In this document: piece by piece, positions 1-12,925 of the stretch
Numbering within the stretch: the stretch's first letter is position 1
How the letters are laid out: every line of letters starts with the position of its first letter
Source of the DNA: Apostichopus japonicus
Taxonomy: Eukaryota; Echinodermata; Holothuroidea; Aspidochirotida; Stichopodidae
Length of the DNA: 64,000 nt
NCBI RefSeq assembly: GCF_037975245.1
Contig: NC_092562.1
Location: 17,869,521 to 17,933,520 of the forward strand
Direction: 5' to 3'
Made by a program: the position numbers and the translations under genes
The notes under the pieces: generated by a model
The model's database searches: none
What the model was told of the DNA's origin: nothing
Seen by the model: the letters and a program-made list of their open reading frames with translations, nothing else

Positions 1-1774
1 CAGCTTAACAAAAAGTGAAACTTTGTCCTTCCGAGTTCCAACCGTACGGTATAATGCATAGTGCAAGAACTAACAAGTGACAAGATGGAAAAAGTCTCGT
101 CATAAAGATATATGCTACAATAGACTTTTGTTGTCTGTCAGCCAAAAGTGAAAATGGACAAAAAGAAACATTCCACAGGAAAAGTTACAATATTAATACA
201 GGAAAAAAGAGGTACCTTAAATGGAAAGAAAAACATGATTTAACAGGCTGAAAACTTGTGGGATTGGTCTTTTGTTTTCAAAACCAATTCTATTCATTTT
301 TTTTTTTGGGGGGGGGGTGTCAATTTGAGCATTGTTTACAAGTCATAGTGCTAGAAAATATGCTAGAGAGTCAAGCAATGGTCATGCATGATCAGATAAT
401 TCAACAAACACACTTGCATGGCGCTGCCATCTCCAGTGGATTTTGCCTCCAGATCACTGATACAATCAATTGTCTAATTGAATACTCTGAGAATACTCAA
501 CATCCGGGAATAATGCAGAATGTCAGTAGCTTCTGAAAAGAACTCCAAAAAGAATATTTAGTCTGCTTAGTATGCTGTATTGGCCCCAAATATGCTAGAT
601 ATTCATATACAGTAAGGTGAATATATTTGGTCAAAATTTACTGTTTGTATAACAAACTTGGAGGAAATTTTCCTTACTGGGACATTCATTCATCTTGTGT
701 GTTCCATAAAAAAATGTCTAAGAACAACTTGGAGAGTAAAAACCTCCAGGAAAGTACTTGTTGGAAACTTTTAGCAATTATAGCATGCTGTAATATGGGG
801 GCCTATACTGCCTACCTTTAAATTTGTGGACAGTAATGATGGCTTTTAAGGAAGTAGCTGTTTACAAATAAGTCTATTGTTACTGTAACAGTATATATAC
901 CAGTTATAACCCTGCATTCTTTCTGAATGGATTCACTCACACCCACAAACAAAGCCTGTTTCTGTGTTAGGGAGTGACATGACACCACTATACATAGACA
1001 TTTATCATTTACAGAAGATTTGTCTGGCTGTCACAGCTAAAAATTAAAGGAATTCATGTTATTCGATATATCCAAAACCTCTTTATATTGATTTCAAATT
1101 TGGTGAAAGTGTCATGAGTTCGAACAGGCGTGGCATGTACAGTATCATCAGTACACTATTGAACTGTGAGTCATTTTGTGTGAGGGTTCATGTGAGTTTG
1201 TGAAGTGTAATTTATACAAAATTTGAAGCAGTCTTGTTGTTGGAGGGGCAGTACAGGTAGCAGGGATATTCCATTTATTAGATAAGAATAGTCATATGTA
1301 CACCAGTTTGTTGAAAACCCAATCTCAATACCTTGTTCCTAACTTTATCATATGATTGCTTTAACCATTTCGATTGGCAAAAACTTTCATAGGCCTCGTT
1401 AACATTTGAGAGTGCGGCTAGGAGTGAATCAGGTTCCTACATTACCCACAGAGAGAGAGAGAGAGGTGATAAAGCAAGAATGCAAGGTTATGAGGAGGTG
1501 AAATGAAATAACATTACTCAATCACTTATAGGTCAGGATGATTGCCTACAATTCTCTCTGAGGGTTTTATTCTGTATGCATGTGATATTACTTCTGTGCC
1601 AGTCTATGTGGAAGTCACAAGGTTAAGTCACATGAGATCTCCTTTGCCTGAATTAAGGTTTCATTATAGAGAACTGTTTGTAATGTAAAACCTCCCATAG
1701 AGCAATTTTTTCAGTTATACTTAAATTATTTCAATCTTGATCAGGGGGTGTTGAAAGCCTGGTCGGGCCCAGGG
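1..1774. other. No gene recognised
   Basis: I see no convincing exon, RNA gene or mobile element here. Short open frames lack codon structure, flanking splice signals or recognisable protein similarity. The stretch is AT-rich with homopolymer runs, such as T then G near 298-318. It may be intron of the gene whose last exon is at 4264-4499, since a plausible acceptor there implies upstream exons outside or hidden in this region. Confidence 0.5.
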
Positions 1775-2276
1775 TGGGGGGGGGGAAGGAAGCAAGGGAG
1801 GGGGAGGAAGTGGAGGAGGGGGAAAAAGTCTTCCATTATCCTGAGGGATCTGTTTGTGTATGTTTATAGTGGGTTACATAATGCTGTTTTAAATGAGTAC
1901 AGTTCACTAACAGAAATGTGCACTCTCACTATCGTTATTAAGCCAGCTGGAATCAATCATCTCCACAACTAATATCCAGAAGGAGATCATGACAATCAAT
2001 GTGTTATTGGAGGGGTAGGAAGTGGGGAGGGGGAGGAAGTTGGGGAGGGGGAGGAGGTTGGGGAGGGGGAGGGGGAAAAAGTTACGCAGCTGGTTGAAGT
2101 CTTCCATTTTCCTGAGAGATCAGTTTGTGCATGTTTATCGTGGATACTGCTGTTTTAAATGAGTACAGTTATAAAGACAGAAATATGCACTCTCACTATC
2201 GTTATTGAGTGAGCTGGAATCACTCGTCTTAACAACTAATATCAAGAAGGAGATCATAACAATCAAAGTTATGTCA
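1775..2276. repeat. G-rich tract plus tandem duplication of a ~175-bp block
   Basis: Two diverged copies of a block lie in direct order, about 1826-2000 and 2098-2276. Both begin with AAGTCTTCCATT and share CACTCTCACTATCGTTATT and AGAAGGAGATCAT. Each copy is preceded by a purine-rich tract of GGGGAGGAAG-like units (1775-1825 and 2014-2085). The duplicated unit is therefore tract plus block, roughly 270 bp. The G-runs could form quadruplexes. No coding function is evident. Confidence 0.8.
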
Positions 2277-4263
2277 TGTCCTTTGTGAGTGCTCTTCAAG
2301 CTAGCTTTGTGTGAGACCACATTTTAATTAAAAAAATGGAAACTCACATGTTCATATTTCCACTAATCAGTCCAACTTTTTTCCCTACATATATTTAATA
2401 TCTCATACAGTATGTGACTATAGTTACAATGTTTACTCATACAAAACATTACTGCAGGTTAATGAGAGCTATTTAAGGATACACATTTTTTTGATATTGC
2501 TAGGTTTTTTTTTTTTTCTCATCACGTTATGGCAGCACGTCATTTTCTTATTTTCGCTGTTCTTCTAACAGTGCGAGGGGAATTTCAGCACTTTGTTGTA
2601 TTCCTCTTTCATTATTCTCATTGAGTTGTTGCTACTGCATGTCTTCATTTCTACTAATTTATTTGTAATTCATTCTAAAATCTCGTTTGCGTTCATAGCT
2701 TAACCGTTACACCAGTAAACGGTCATAGTCCTTCGCCAGCCGCTGAGAGGCGTTCGGGGACGTTCCATAATCCAGATGGAAACTTTGTTGAACTGTACCC
2801 TGCCACCAAACCGGCATGGGAAGGAAATGGTAAATGATGATAGAGACTTGTCCCCTCCCCGCCCCCTTCCCATCTTCTCTTCCCCATTCATTCCTCTTCC
2901 ACTTGTATGTGATCAGTGTAACTTCGAAACATGCTTTTATGAAGGAGACAATAACTCTGCTAGTAAAGTACTGTATGAAGTAGAAACTAGATCCTTCCTC
3001 CCCCTCCGCCTCCCACTTGGCTTTCCCACCTTGTGTTCTCTTAAACAGTATCTTACAAGTAAACTATCACCAGATTCCAAGTGCTGCACAAATTTCAAGC
3101 AAAATCACTGACGAGAAGCACATGAACATTTGATTAACACACAAATCAACATTTATGTTTAATACCATGCAATTGTCCTAATTTTGAAGCATGGATCATT
3201 TAAATGCACGTTTAATTTGAACTACTGTTTTCTTTTATTGTTATGACCTTTGACCTATCATTCATCGCATTGGAGCTTGGCTGACAATGTTCAGTTTTAT
3301 ACAATTTGCTGCATTATTCAACATCTGGTCTGTTCATGCATTTACATACCATTATGTCTGTATCAACTAATTTAATGGTTTATCAATATATTTATAACCA
3401 TTTTATCAATTATTATTCATGAATGTGATTTTGCATCATGTTCTTCATTGCATTATCACCACTGGTTCATCTTTTACTACTATCATTTCTCCTTTAAAGA
3501 ACAAGAGTATCCTTGAACCTGATTTTGACTCAAGGTTTATGTAATTGTCAATTTCCAAATGTTGATGGGGTTTGCGCTATAAAACCAGCTGCATTCCTGT
3601 TGCTGTGGCTGGAATTTCCAGTGGCAACAACTTATAGTTCTAAGTTTTTGTGAACTCTTGTTCATGTATGTATACCAAAGACACAAATATAGGCTTAAAG
3701 TACAAGAGGGTATTGACTGACAAACACTACATCTTTGCTTTTTATTAAAGTTCTTAGGCAGGTGATTCCAAATGCAACATTGCCTTTAGGTTGATTCACA
3801 CCTACCATGCTGTGACCCAGTTATTGTAGGGAATACCCCCCCCCCAAAAAAAAAAAAAAAAAGTGGTTTTCCATTTGTTGTTGTTCAAATATCACCAGCT
3901 ACAAGGATTGATTTTTGCTGTCTGAAAAATATTTGGTCACCTCTGCTCTGTGATGACCTCATAAATCAGTACATTTAGGTTATCTTCAGTGAACAGGGAG
4001 ATGCCAAGTTAACCTTAGCAAGGTATTTTAAATAGAAAACATATTTTGAGAGATGTTGATATGTTTTCCTCCCACCTGCCCCCAATCAAGAGTTACAATT
4101 TTGATAGAGCCAAATATGCCTTTGTGTTTGGTACTAATAGAAATAAAATTGTTTTGCTTTGCTATTATTTCTGATGTTCTTTTTAGGACAAAAGTTATTG
4201 ATCCTTTTTGCTTTCTCTTCTTTTTTTTCTGGTCTGTGTCCTTTCGGTTTATGACTCACTCAG
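2277..4263. other. No gene recognised (probably intron)
   Basis: AT-rich sequence with scattered homopolymers (T run near 2508, C/A run at 3834-3862). I find no supported exon. The last 60 bases form a pyrimidine-rich tract ending in CAG at 4261-4263, consistent with the 3' end of an intron. Confidence 0.5.
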
Positions 4264-4499
4264 ACAATGACGGCTACCAATCTGATTCTGAAGTTAATGG
4301 TAAAAATGGTGGTAACGGTGACAGCGGCGTGGTCGTCTCACCCAAACCCGAAATGAACGGCACGGAAGAAACGAAGGAAGATAATAAACCAAAGAAGAAG
4401 AAAATGAAGAAGAAGAAGAAGGCACCGGATTTGAACGAGTCTTTAATTGAGAGACCGCCAGCGGAGAAGAAAACAAAACCTACAGAAGTTACAACGTGA
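4264..4499 (+). CDS. Last coding exon of an unidentified gene, lysine-rich tail
   Basis: Seen: a strong polypyrimidine tract (about 4200-4255) and CAG acceptor at 4261-4263, then an open frame to a TGA stop at 4497-4499. It encodes about 78 residues beginning with a split codon, then NDGYQSDSE. The tail is hydrophilic: an acidic Asn/Gly-rich start with repeated NG, then a long lysine block (PKKKKMKKKKK), then ESLIERPP and a Thr/Lys end. Codon use looks constrained compared with flanking DNA. I do not recognise the gene. The composition resembles cytosolic tails of TLC-domain ER proteins (TRAM or ceramide synthase, whose tails have DDxRSDxE-like motifs), but this is only a guess. The rest of the gene lies to the left or in unseen exons. 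Confidence 0.5.
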
Positions 4500-7400
4500 A
4501 ATATTTTGGCCGAGAGATTGTTAGACTTTTTGTATATCATTAACCAAGCAGGGGAAAAAAAGGGTGAAAAAAAAGTTTCACCATTATCTTTTGAGCGAAC
4601 AACTGTCGTTTAGTTAATGGGAAAGAAACTGAATATGCTGCTACTAACTATAGACAAGCGGTGGTCCAAACTGTGTAGACATTCCGAGGACGAAGTTTAA
4701 AATGCTTGTACGGACAGAAGTCTGACCACAACTTGTAGAGCTATGCAATCATGGGTGAGGATCGAGTTATTACCAATGACATTTCATCTTTCGAAGTCTT
4801 TCCTTTCGTTCACGTATAGAGATGTAGAGGAGAGGTTGGGCAGGGATAGATTTAACCTGTTGGTTGTGCAGAGGAGATGAAGTGTGAAGGACAGTTGATC
4901 TGTAGATGGCCCGCCCCCTTTGATAAAACAAAATGAAGGTTGAAGGTCTCTGGTAATGATGGTTCTGTTTAGTTAATATCTTAGAAGGTGGACTTTGTAA
5001 TGCAGGTAGTGTGAAGTTCATGGTTTTCAAGGTTGTGGTTTACAATATCACAACCAGGGCTATTGATAATCGAGGTGGGTCTGCTCACTTCCTTGTCACT
5101 TACTTGAGTGGATTAAAAATATAACCTATCAAGATGGTCTCTGTAAAGTAAACAAACAAAGCATTGAAGGTTATCAGATAAAAGAGTCTGTTGATGGCCT
5201 GTTGTGGTCTTGTCTAGGTTACTGCTACTTTTTGCTGTTTCCTGGTTCAATCTTTTATTACTACAAGCAGTCAGTCTGAAGTTAGCCTTAGTATAATTAA
5301 AGGAACATCAAATAATGCAATCCTGCCGACTAAAGTCCCCTTTTGTTCTGTAACCTTTCAGCAATGCCTCCGAATCACAAAGTTCGCGCACAATATTTAG
5401 TAATTACAACAAATTTGACTGTTAAAACATGGTATACAATTTTCTACAATTTTTTTATATTCATTGAAACATATTTCATTGCTTTAAGTGATTTAGTTAA
5501 CTCTAAAAAAAATAAGGGGAATTTTAGTTTGTACAAGTGCGAAATAATGTGTCTTTGTTTCAAGAACTGTTTATAGCCCGTGCACTGTAGTAGAAGTAGT
5601 AAATGACTCTCATTAAACAATGCTTCACAGTTACCCAAGCCCTTGATCAATGCAATAAGAAAATTAATAGGTAGAAGAAGTCATAAAACTGTGAAGGAAA
5701 CTTTACACGATGCTCTACGCACACACTAGCTCTTTAAAAACCGTTTTAATTTACAATGAACTCTAAAACCACTTGTGTAAACAAGTGTAACTTATTCAAC
5801 GATTCTGTGTAGTTCAAGAGAATCTCGTCAAAGAATGTTTGTAGTTAACACTTTAGTAGTTTGAATAGCCTTACTGCAGTTGGAAATAAGTTATCAGAGA
5901 ATACTTAAACATTCTTTTATAGAATAGTTCGAAGAAAGGGGTTATGTACAGGCTGTACAGCTACTTAATGGTTCACTGCTTTCTGAAGCATAACCTGATA
6001 AAAATAGAATTCAAATTGAGTTAGAGCTTAAAGAAACCTTTTACAAAGTCCGGTCAGCAGCTTTCCCCAAAACTTACCCAAGTAAAATTACAATTGATTA
6101 AACAGAGACACTCTACTAGAGTGAAGCTTCAAGAGTAAAAATAATTAAAGAACTTGATTAGATCCTGAACGTTTTTGTCATCTGGACACTTTGCATATAG
6201 TTACATTTAACACAGTATAAAAAACAAGAGTTAAACATGAAAAATTGCAAAATTTGAAAAATTGCAAAATTTTTAACTTTTAATCCACTATTTGAGATCA
6301 GTCCTACCTGGTCAAGTGAATTAATTCCATTTGAGTGTGAAACTTAAATCTTTTACTTGTATCCATTTCAAGATTTTCAAAATCGCTCTCTCTCCCCACC
6401 CCCCCCCCCCCAAGTACAAGTTCCAACTGCATTGCAAAGCTGTAAGGATGAGTATGTGTAGCATGCTAGAATATGTGTATGTATGTACAGGATATCTACA
6501 AATGTTTTATATCTGTACTATCAGAAATGAAATTCAATCAGCATTTTTGATTTGATTGTTTTTCAGTGCCTTACTTTCCACTTATTATATAGATAAATGT
6601 ATATAAATATATGTAGATATTTATATGTAAACACATGCATATAGATGAGGCCTTAATTCATGACTAGATATCTACATAATTACAGAGCCAAGTTCTTTAA
6701 CATATATTTTCGAGGGCCACAATTTTTTGGCAGGTCCATCTCCAATAAAATTGCAATGCTTAACTTGCAAAAATGAATGCACCTGATTGACAACTCTTAA
6801 TCTTGAGCACTATTTTAATGTAATGATTCAATGACAACTTGAGAAATTTTTTCTGTTAACTTTATAATTTTTTCAGAAAGGGGTTATGCAAAAATATTTG
6901 ATAATTTTAGTTATTCAGTTGTTTTAGTTATCCAGTTGTTTTAGTTATCATTATCACTATAGTGCAGAATATCCTTAATTTTACTAGTGTTGTATCACAA
7001 GGATAGCAGTTGAAGGTTTTTGATCAAATGTAGATAATGTTTCTATACACCACTAGGGGGAAGAAAATATGAAAAAACCTGCTCATTTATGATAACAAAA
7101 AGCTTATGTAGATAATTTTTGAAAGTTAAGATGTTTTCACCCTAGCAGGATTTGACAATTTTGGGCAGTGCTCAAATCTTGATAAAATATTCAGAGAACA
7201 CTTTCCTATCAGCTGGATTCATTAGAATTAACTCACAGATATTTGACAAGTATCAATGTAGATAACAGTGTTCCTTTATGAGGAAGTAAGGTAGAAGTAC
7301 TATCGATAAGCCTTTACATCTTTAAGCAAACAAGTTTCAACAGTTATTCAAAGAGAGCTATATACGTACTCCTCCTAAAGGTTAAAACTCTCAGTTCCCT

Positions 7401-10400
7401 GCTACTGTAGTAAAGAAAGTACCTGTTTCCTTTCATTCAAGTGAAAGTTAAACTTGCACAGAAACAGTTTTTGGAGGTCAATTGTTTGCAAGTTGCCAAG
7501 TCAGTGAGATTATGTTCCTCTTTATGTTGACCCACAATAGTTCATTACTGCTTGGCATGCCAAGTATTACAAAAGTTATTAGTATCAGCAGTTGTTGTAC
7601 CATTGTACATGGAATACCACGATGTGAAACTCGCTGTTGTAGATACAAATTAGCTTCATCATTTCCTGTAAAACTAGGTTGTTAAATACTTGAGGTGGTT
7701 GTCTATATGAATGCAACAGGAACTGGGAAGCAGTCGGATGTTTTGTTGTTTGGTCGGTCTCAGTGATCACACAAATTCCTTGAATACTAACACATGATTA
7801 TAAGGTGTATTCCCCAACTGAATAGGTAAAGAGAAAAAGTGAAATGCCATCTGAGAAGTCTTGCCCTCCCCCTATCCTAACCCCTCCCCCTCCCCCTCCC
7901 CTTCCCTGATGTCTTTTTGGGAGTTAATCTTGGACTAGCTATTTTGTTTTGACAAACTGGAATATGGAGTGCAATGAATATTCACTATTTGATGACATCG
8001 ATTGTTATTTTTAAATTGGAAAATTGCCCATTTTCATTGGTCAATTTTTAAAGTCTTTTAGTTCAACTCTGGACAACTAATAATAAAAGTATAAAATGTT
8101 TTTATAATTTGTACAGGACTATATTGCAACTTGAACATTCCTCTTTATACCCCCCACTGAATTTCTGATGATAACATCAAGTAGGGTCTGTGTGGTATGG
8201 GAGGAGTAGAGAGAATAAAGTCAAAACATTGTCTTTACGAGATTAACCGTTTAGTTTGTCAGTATAGTCTGGCATTTAGGGTGTTTGATATTACTTTTTA
8301 TCCGATTACAATAATTTATACAACTCATACTATTCCCTGTTGGTAATGGAACCACCAGTTGGCTGGTATACAAGGAAACAGTCTTTATAAAGTTATAAAA
8401 AAAAAAGGAAACACAATTTAATTCATAAATTTGTTTACGTAACCCAATTCAAAACCATTGTTAGCCTTCACCATCTTTCTTGTTTGTAACTTTGCCAAGT
8501 TCTTTAGTTTTGCTTGTAATTTGTTTTTCTTTCCCTTTTTTTTTTCATTCTTCTTCTGTGTTCATTTCATTTTTACCTTGATCACTTTCAGTGCAATTTT
8601 AATTTTCACTGTTTTGAAACATGAATGATTTGTGGGGGGGGGGGGGGGTATACAGGCAGGTCGGGAGGCTACAATCCTTCTGCTTGGGTTCAATAAGAGG
8701 GGGTGGGGGAATGAAGTATGGCTCTCAAAGCCTTAGAGTGAGGGGACAAGCAGGAGAAAGAAAAGGTGAATAATTTAAAATTTTGAGCAATAGAATCGTT
8801 TATGGAAATGTGATTTACTTATTCAATTTGTGAAACCATCCATTTTTAGTTTTTAATTTTTTCGTAAAGGAAAGACCCTGTTGTTTTCATTTTACTCAGA
8901 AAATTGTTTTCCCTTGACAAAGTTTTTTCTTCTTTATATATGCTGTTCTTTATGGAATTTTTATTTTCTTGCCCTTTTCTGTCCAAGTTTGGGCCAATCT
9001 CTTGTACTGGTCAAATTTAATTTGGACCAGAAAGGAGAATTAGTTCACAGCAAATGGCCAGAGATCTTATAACAGCTAGATTGAATAATGTTCATCGAAG
9101 GCTGGTAGGCAACTCAAGCCTAAGGTTTGAATTAAGGGACCATCCCCCCCCCCGCCCCATGAGTGCAATATTGCAGGCAGATTTTTTTACTTAGTTTCTT
9201 TCATGGGCCAGACTGAACTCTTTTACTAGTGTAATTTGGCCTGTGGGGAATCTGATAAGAACCCCTGGTGTATACATGTAATGGCCAATTGATATTACAC
9301 AATTATGTGTCTATGTGTGTTTCACCGTCAAGCTACAAATTCTGTTATAATTATATCAGGTGTACCAGGGATGTGCTCATGCCGGGCGGCTGGAAAAAGA
9401 TTTGCCACCTAAGCATAGATCATTTGCAAAACTTTTCCTAAAGGGGAGGGACCTCTACCCCTCAGACCCCTCCCACGGGACAAGGATCACACTACCGCAC
9501 AGATCCGCCTGGCACTCGAATATCCCAGTGCACATCCCTGGAGGACAGTCCAATATTTGTGGAACGTACCAGTTTAATTCATACATGGCTTTATACAGGT
9601 AAACACAAATTTTGATCAATAGATTGTTGTAGGCTCATAGCTAGGATTTCTGAATTGGGATGGAGCTGGGGGGGGGGGGGGAGGTTGGGGTTGTGGAAGG
9701 GGACAGTATTTGTGTGCTACAACTTGTTTGAGTTATTGTACACAATACATGGTCGTGGCACAAAGGAGGGTGTGAGGTGTGGCATAGTAGTCTGGCTACT
9801 GTCCTGAATGTAATGTCTGTAGAACATCTCTTACACATCTCTTACACAATAGACAGCTGGGAATGCACAGGGTGCTGCTCTACAACTTCTACTGAAGTAG
9901 GTATTTGTTTGCTCAACTGTTAGGAACAATGTCACTTCATGTTGTGTGTATGAGAGGGAGGAGGGGGGGGGGGGGGTGGAGGTGCGATTGATTTGGTAGA
10001 GTTATGGTTAGGTAGATCCCGACAGATATCGCACAACAAGAAACCACTTATTCTTGTTCTACTCATGTTTATGCGGCATATATGCTGTGCACATTCCTGT
10101 TCTTGCTGGTAGACACTCCCACTGTAAGCCCCTCCCCCACCAGCCCCGCCCCCATTTGTTAAAGCCAAGTTGGAGGTTATCCAGTGATAGACAAGTATAT
10201 ACCAACTCTTTAATTTTCCTCTTATTTTGCTCCATCATTATATATTATTATGGTGATGAATATTAAACTATCGAAGATTCAAAGCTTTAAAATATTCCTC
10301 CTGTACACCATATAGTCTATAAGCTTTATTATTATAGTCCTTGCCTATTATAAATATGTATATATCTATATATGTGATTTGATATGTGAAGATTAGGCCC

Positions 10401-12925
10401 TGGAGTGCTTGGAACATTTGTAGCATACTATCAAAGCAGTACTATGACCACTTATAACTTCATGATTTGTTGAAGTAAAATCTTGACAAATTTATATTTG
10501 TAAATCTTGTTTTTCTTTGCTGTTGTGTCTCAAAGTCATTCTTATGTAACAGTTCTATCCTTTTTGAAGCCAGGTATCCCCCTAAATTATGATGTATTAT
10601 GTTGTTCCATTTGTTGAGTACCGCATGCATCCTTCCAGAGAACCTAGACTAAATAACAGATAAATACCACCTTTTGTGACCATTTATGGCATTCTTAAAT
10701 AAGTATTTGAGTGCAAGTAAGTGAGAATCGTATGGCACGCGGTTTGCTAATATCTTGGCACTTCTCATTTAATAGGATGCTAGCTGGGTGCTACACAGTT
10801 ATATCCCTGTACATGTCTTGTGATATCTTAAATATACAAGACCATCAAATTATTAAGCTGATTGTCATTCCTCCTAAATCAAAGTGAATCTGAACAATTT
10901 CCAATCACTTTGGCAATTATTATTATATCTCACATCTAATTAAGAAGGAATATAAATTTCTTTTAATCATATATGAAACAAAACTAAAGAAAATATAGAC
11001 TAGAAAAGTGTTTAAGTAAAATGGAATGTTCAATTAATCTTTGTTAATACATCCAACACGATTTACAGTTTAAAAAAAAAAATTCAAGACTAGATAACAA
11101 AGTTTGCTTGGAACCTGTGGAAACAAACAGGTTGTGTAAAAAAAAACAAATATAACACTGAACAAGCTGCAATACTTCCGAAGAAAAAATGCGGAGGTTA
11201 TCAATTAGAGGGGGAAAAAAACTATTTGGGGCTTAAGATTGATAACAGCTGTTAAAGTCTGTACGAATATTTTAGTCGTTTCCAATTTTTATTCGTTCTC
11301 CACTAAAATCAGAAAGATTGACCTTTGAGATCGAAGAAAATTAATTTTGTCAATTATTGTGAACTAAAAAAATGAAGCAGGATTCACATAGAACAAAACT
11401 TGATATATTTGTGGGGGAAAAAAAGAAAGAATTATCACAAAGAGAGGGGGAAAAAGTCATAATAACAAAAGATGGATATTAAATGAACTTTTGGTATCTG
11501 TAATGTATCTTTCAAGTTCCTTCCTACTTGAAGACAGAATGTCGATATCCATTTTTCTTTACACCTACAAATCCCAATCTTTCCCCACAAAATATATTAA
11601 CACTTTTAAAAGAATAATAACTAAACATATTTTCCAGAGCAAGTTTGAGATTCATGCATTTGATCATTAAAGATTGGGCTTTTAGCCCTAAAGGTGTTAC
11701 ACATCTTTGCATTTCTGTGACAATTTTGGCCAGTTTGCAGGGTGCAAAATAATAGAATTGATATGACTTAAAAATATTTGGGTCAAATATTCTTATAATA
11801 TGACCTTATTCATATGACTAATAGTCTGGTTGTATCTATTTCCATTTGTAGCATCTAAACAGGAAAACTTAATTGTGGAAAAATTTAGACAGCAAGCAAT
11901 TCAAAAAAATAATTTTAGATGTAAAACTTGACCACAATCGCACACAGGGTCCATAGAAAATTACTGACAGAGATAATTTTAATGGTATTAAAGAACAATC
12001 TTAATTGTTGATATGTTGCAAACAATTAAGATACACGGCTAAGTGTATGAAGTGGGTTTCTCAAAGCACTTAAGTATTGAGAAATGACCCTATAATCAAG
12101 TGAGGTTCATCAGTTTAAGTGTTATACACAGACCATTAGGTCACATTAGGTTCACAAAACTGAATAATGGATAAATAAAATCTTTGTGTGCCCTCAAAGA
12201 CAGGCTTGCAATACATTACATATTTATATTGTAATTTCTTATATAAAGAAAGGAAAAATTGGTTGACCAGTTTTCACAATGGACTGCAAAAAGTTGGGAA
12301 GAGGGAATTTCTTTAAATATGGAGGATTAGTTCAAAACTTCTACTCCTAGTTCTACTGCTCTTATTTTCAATGCAGTTTATGTTATTTTGGTTGACACCT
12401 TAGGTTATAGAGAAACCCTAAGTATTGTTGTTTTAACCTCAAACATGCATAACAATAACAAATACCTAAACATTCATTCAAAAATGCCATTCATTTTATA
12501 ATCTTCATCCTCTTACAATTTAATTTTATAACTCACTGGCAGTAACAGAGAGAGAAAGAGACAATCTTGCTTTGTCAATGAAATTAACTAGATGCAAAAA
12601 CAATTCCATATTTCTTTCCTGAGTTAAAAGATCAATGTCAGTCCAATATGAAAGTTTAAACATAGCAGGTAGAAATTTCATGTTTTAAATATGGAAATAG
12701 CTCACAGCGCCATTCATATATTGGTTGAACTTGGTTCTCTCACTGCGTTTGATATCTCGGCATCTAATGGCCTCTTTCTTGCATAGAAACTGATAGGAAA
12801 TCAAGATGCGTTGATACAGACGATGATGATAAATAAACTCTGCAGTCTCTATCCAAGCAGTACCACACCGACTGCCAGATGTACTTTGCACCTATTTCGC
12901 ACCTACTTTCAGCCCTAATTGTCTA
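4500..12925. other. Intergenic region, no coding sequence recognised
   Basis: This lies between the stop of the unidentified gene and the stop of ORC1, two genes pointing at each other. The left part may be 3' UTR; an AATAAA at 6744-6749 is one possible polyadenylation signal. Low-complexity features include direct repeats of a GAAAAATTGCAAAATTT-like unit at 6238-6275, three ~17-bp GTTTTAGTTAT units at 6904-6952, G or C runs of 10 or more (6400, 8635, 9146, 9669, 9964), and AT microsatellite near 10350. No exon with splice signals and recognisable protein was found. Confidence 0.6.
9363..9541. mobile_element. Possible short inverted-repeat element
   Basis: CAGGGATGTGC near the left end is mirrored by GCACATCCCTG at the right end, enclosing about 170 bp. 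Such CAGGG ends recall hAT-type miniature elements. No matching 8-bp target duplication is visible, so the call is weak. Confidence 0.3.

Noticed and set aside
2700-3111. 111-codon plus-strand frame and its antisense
   Set aside because: Pyrimidine-rich low-complexity translation without splice signals or recognisable protein.
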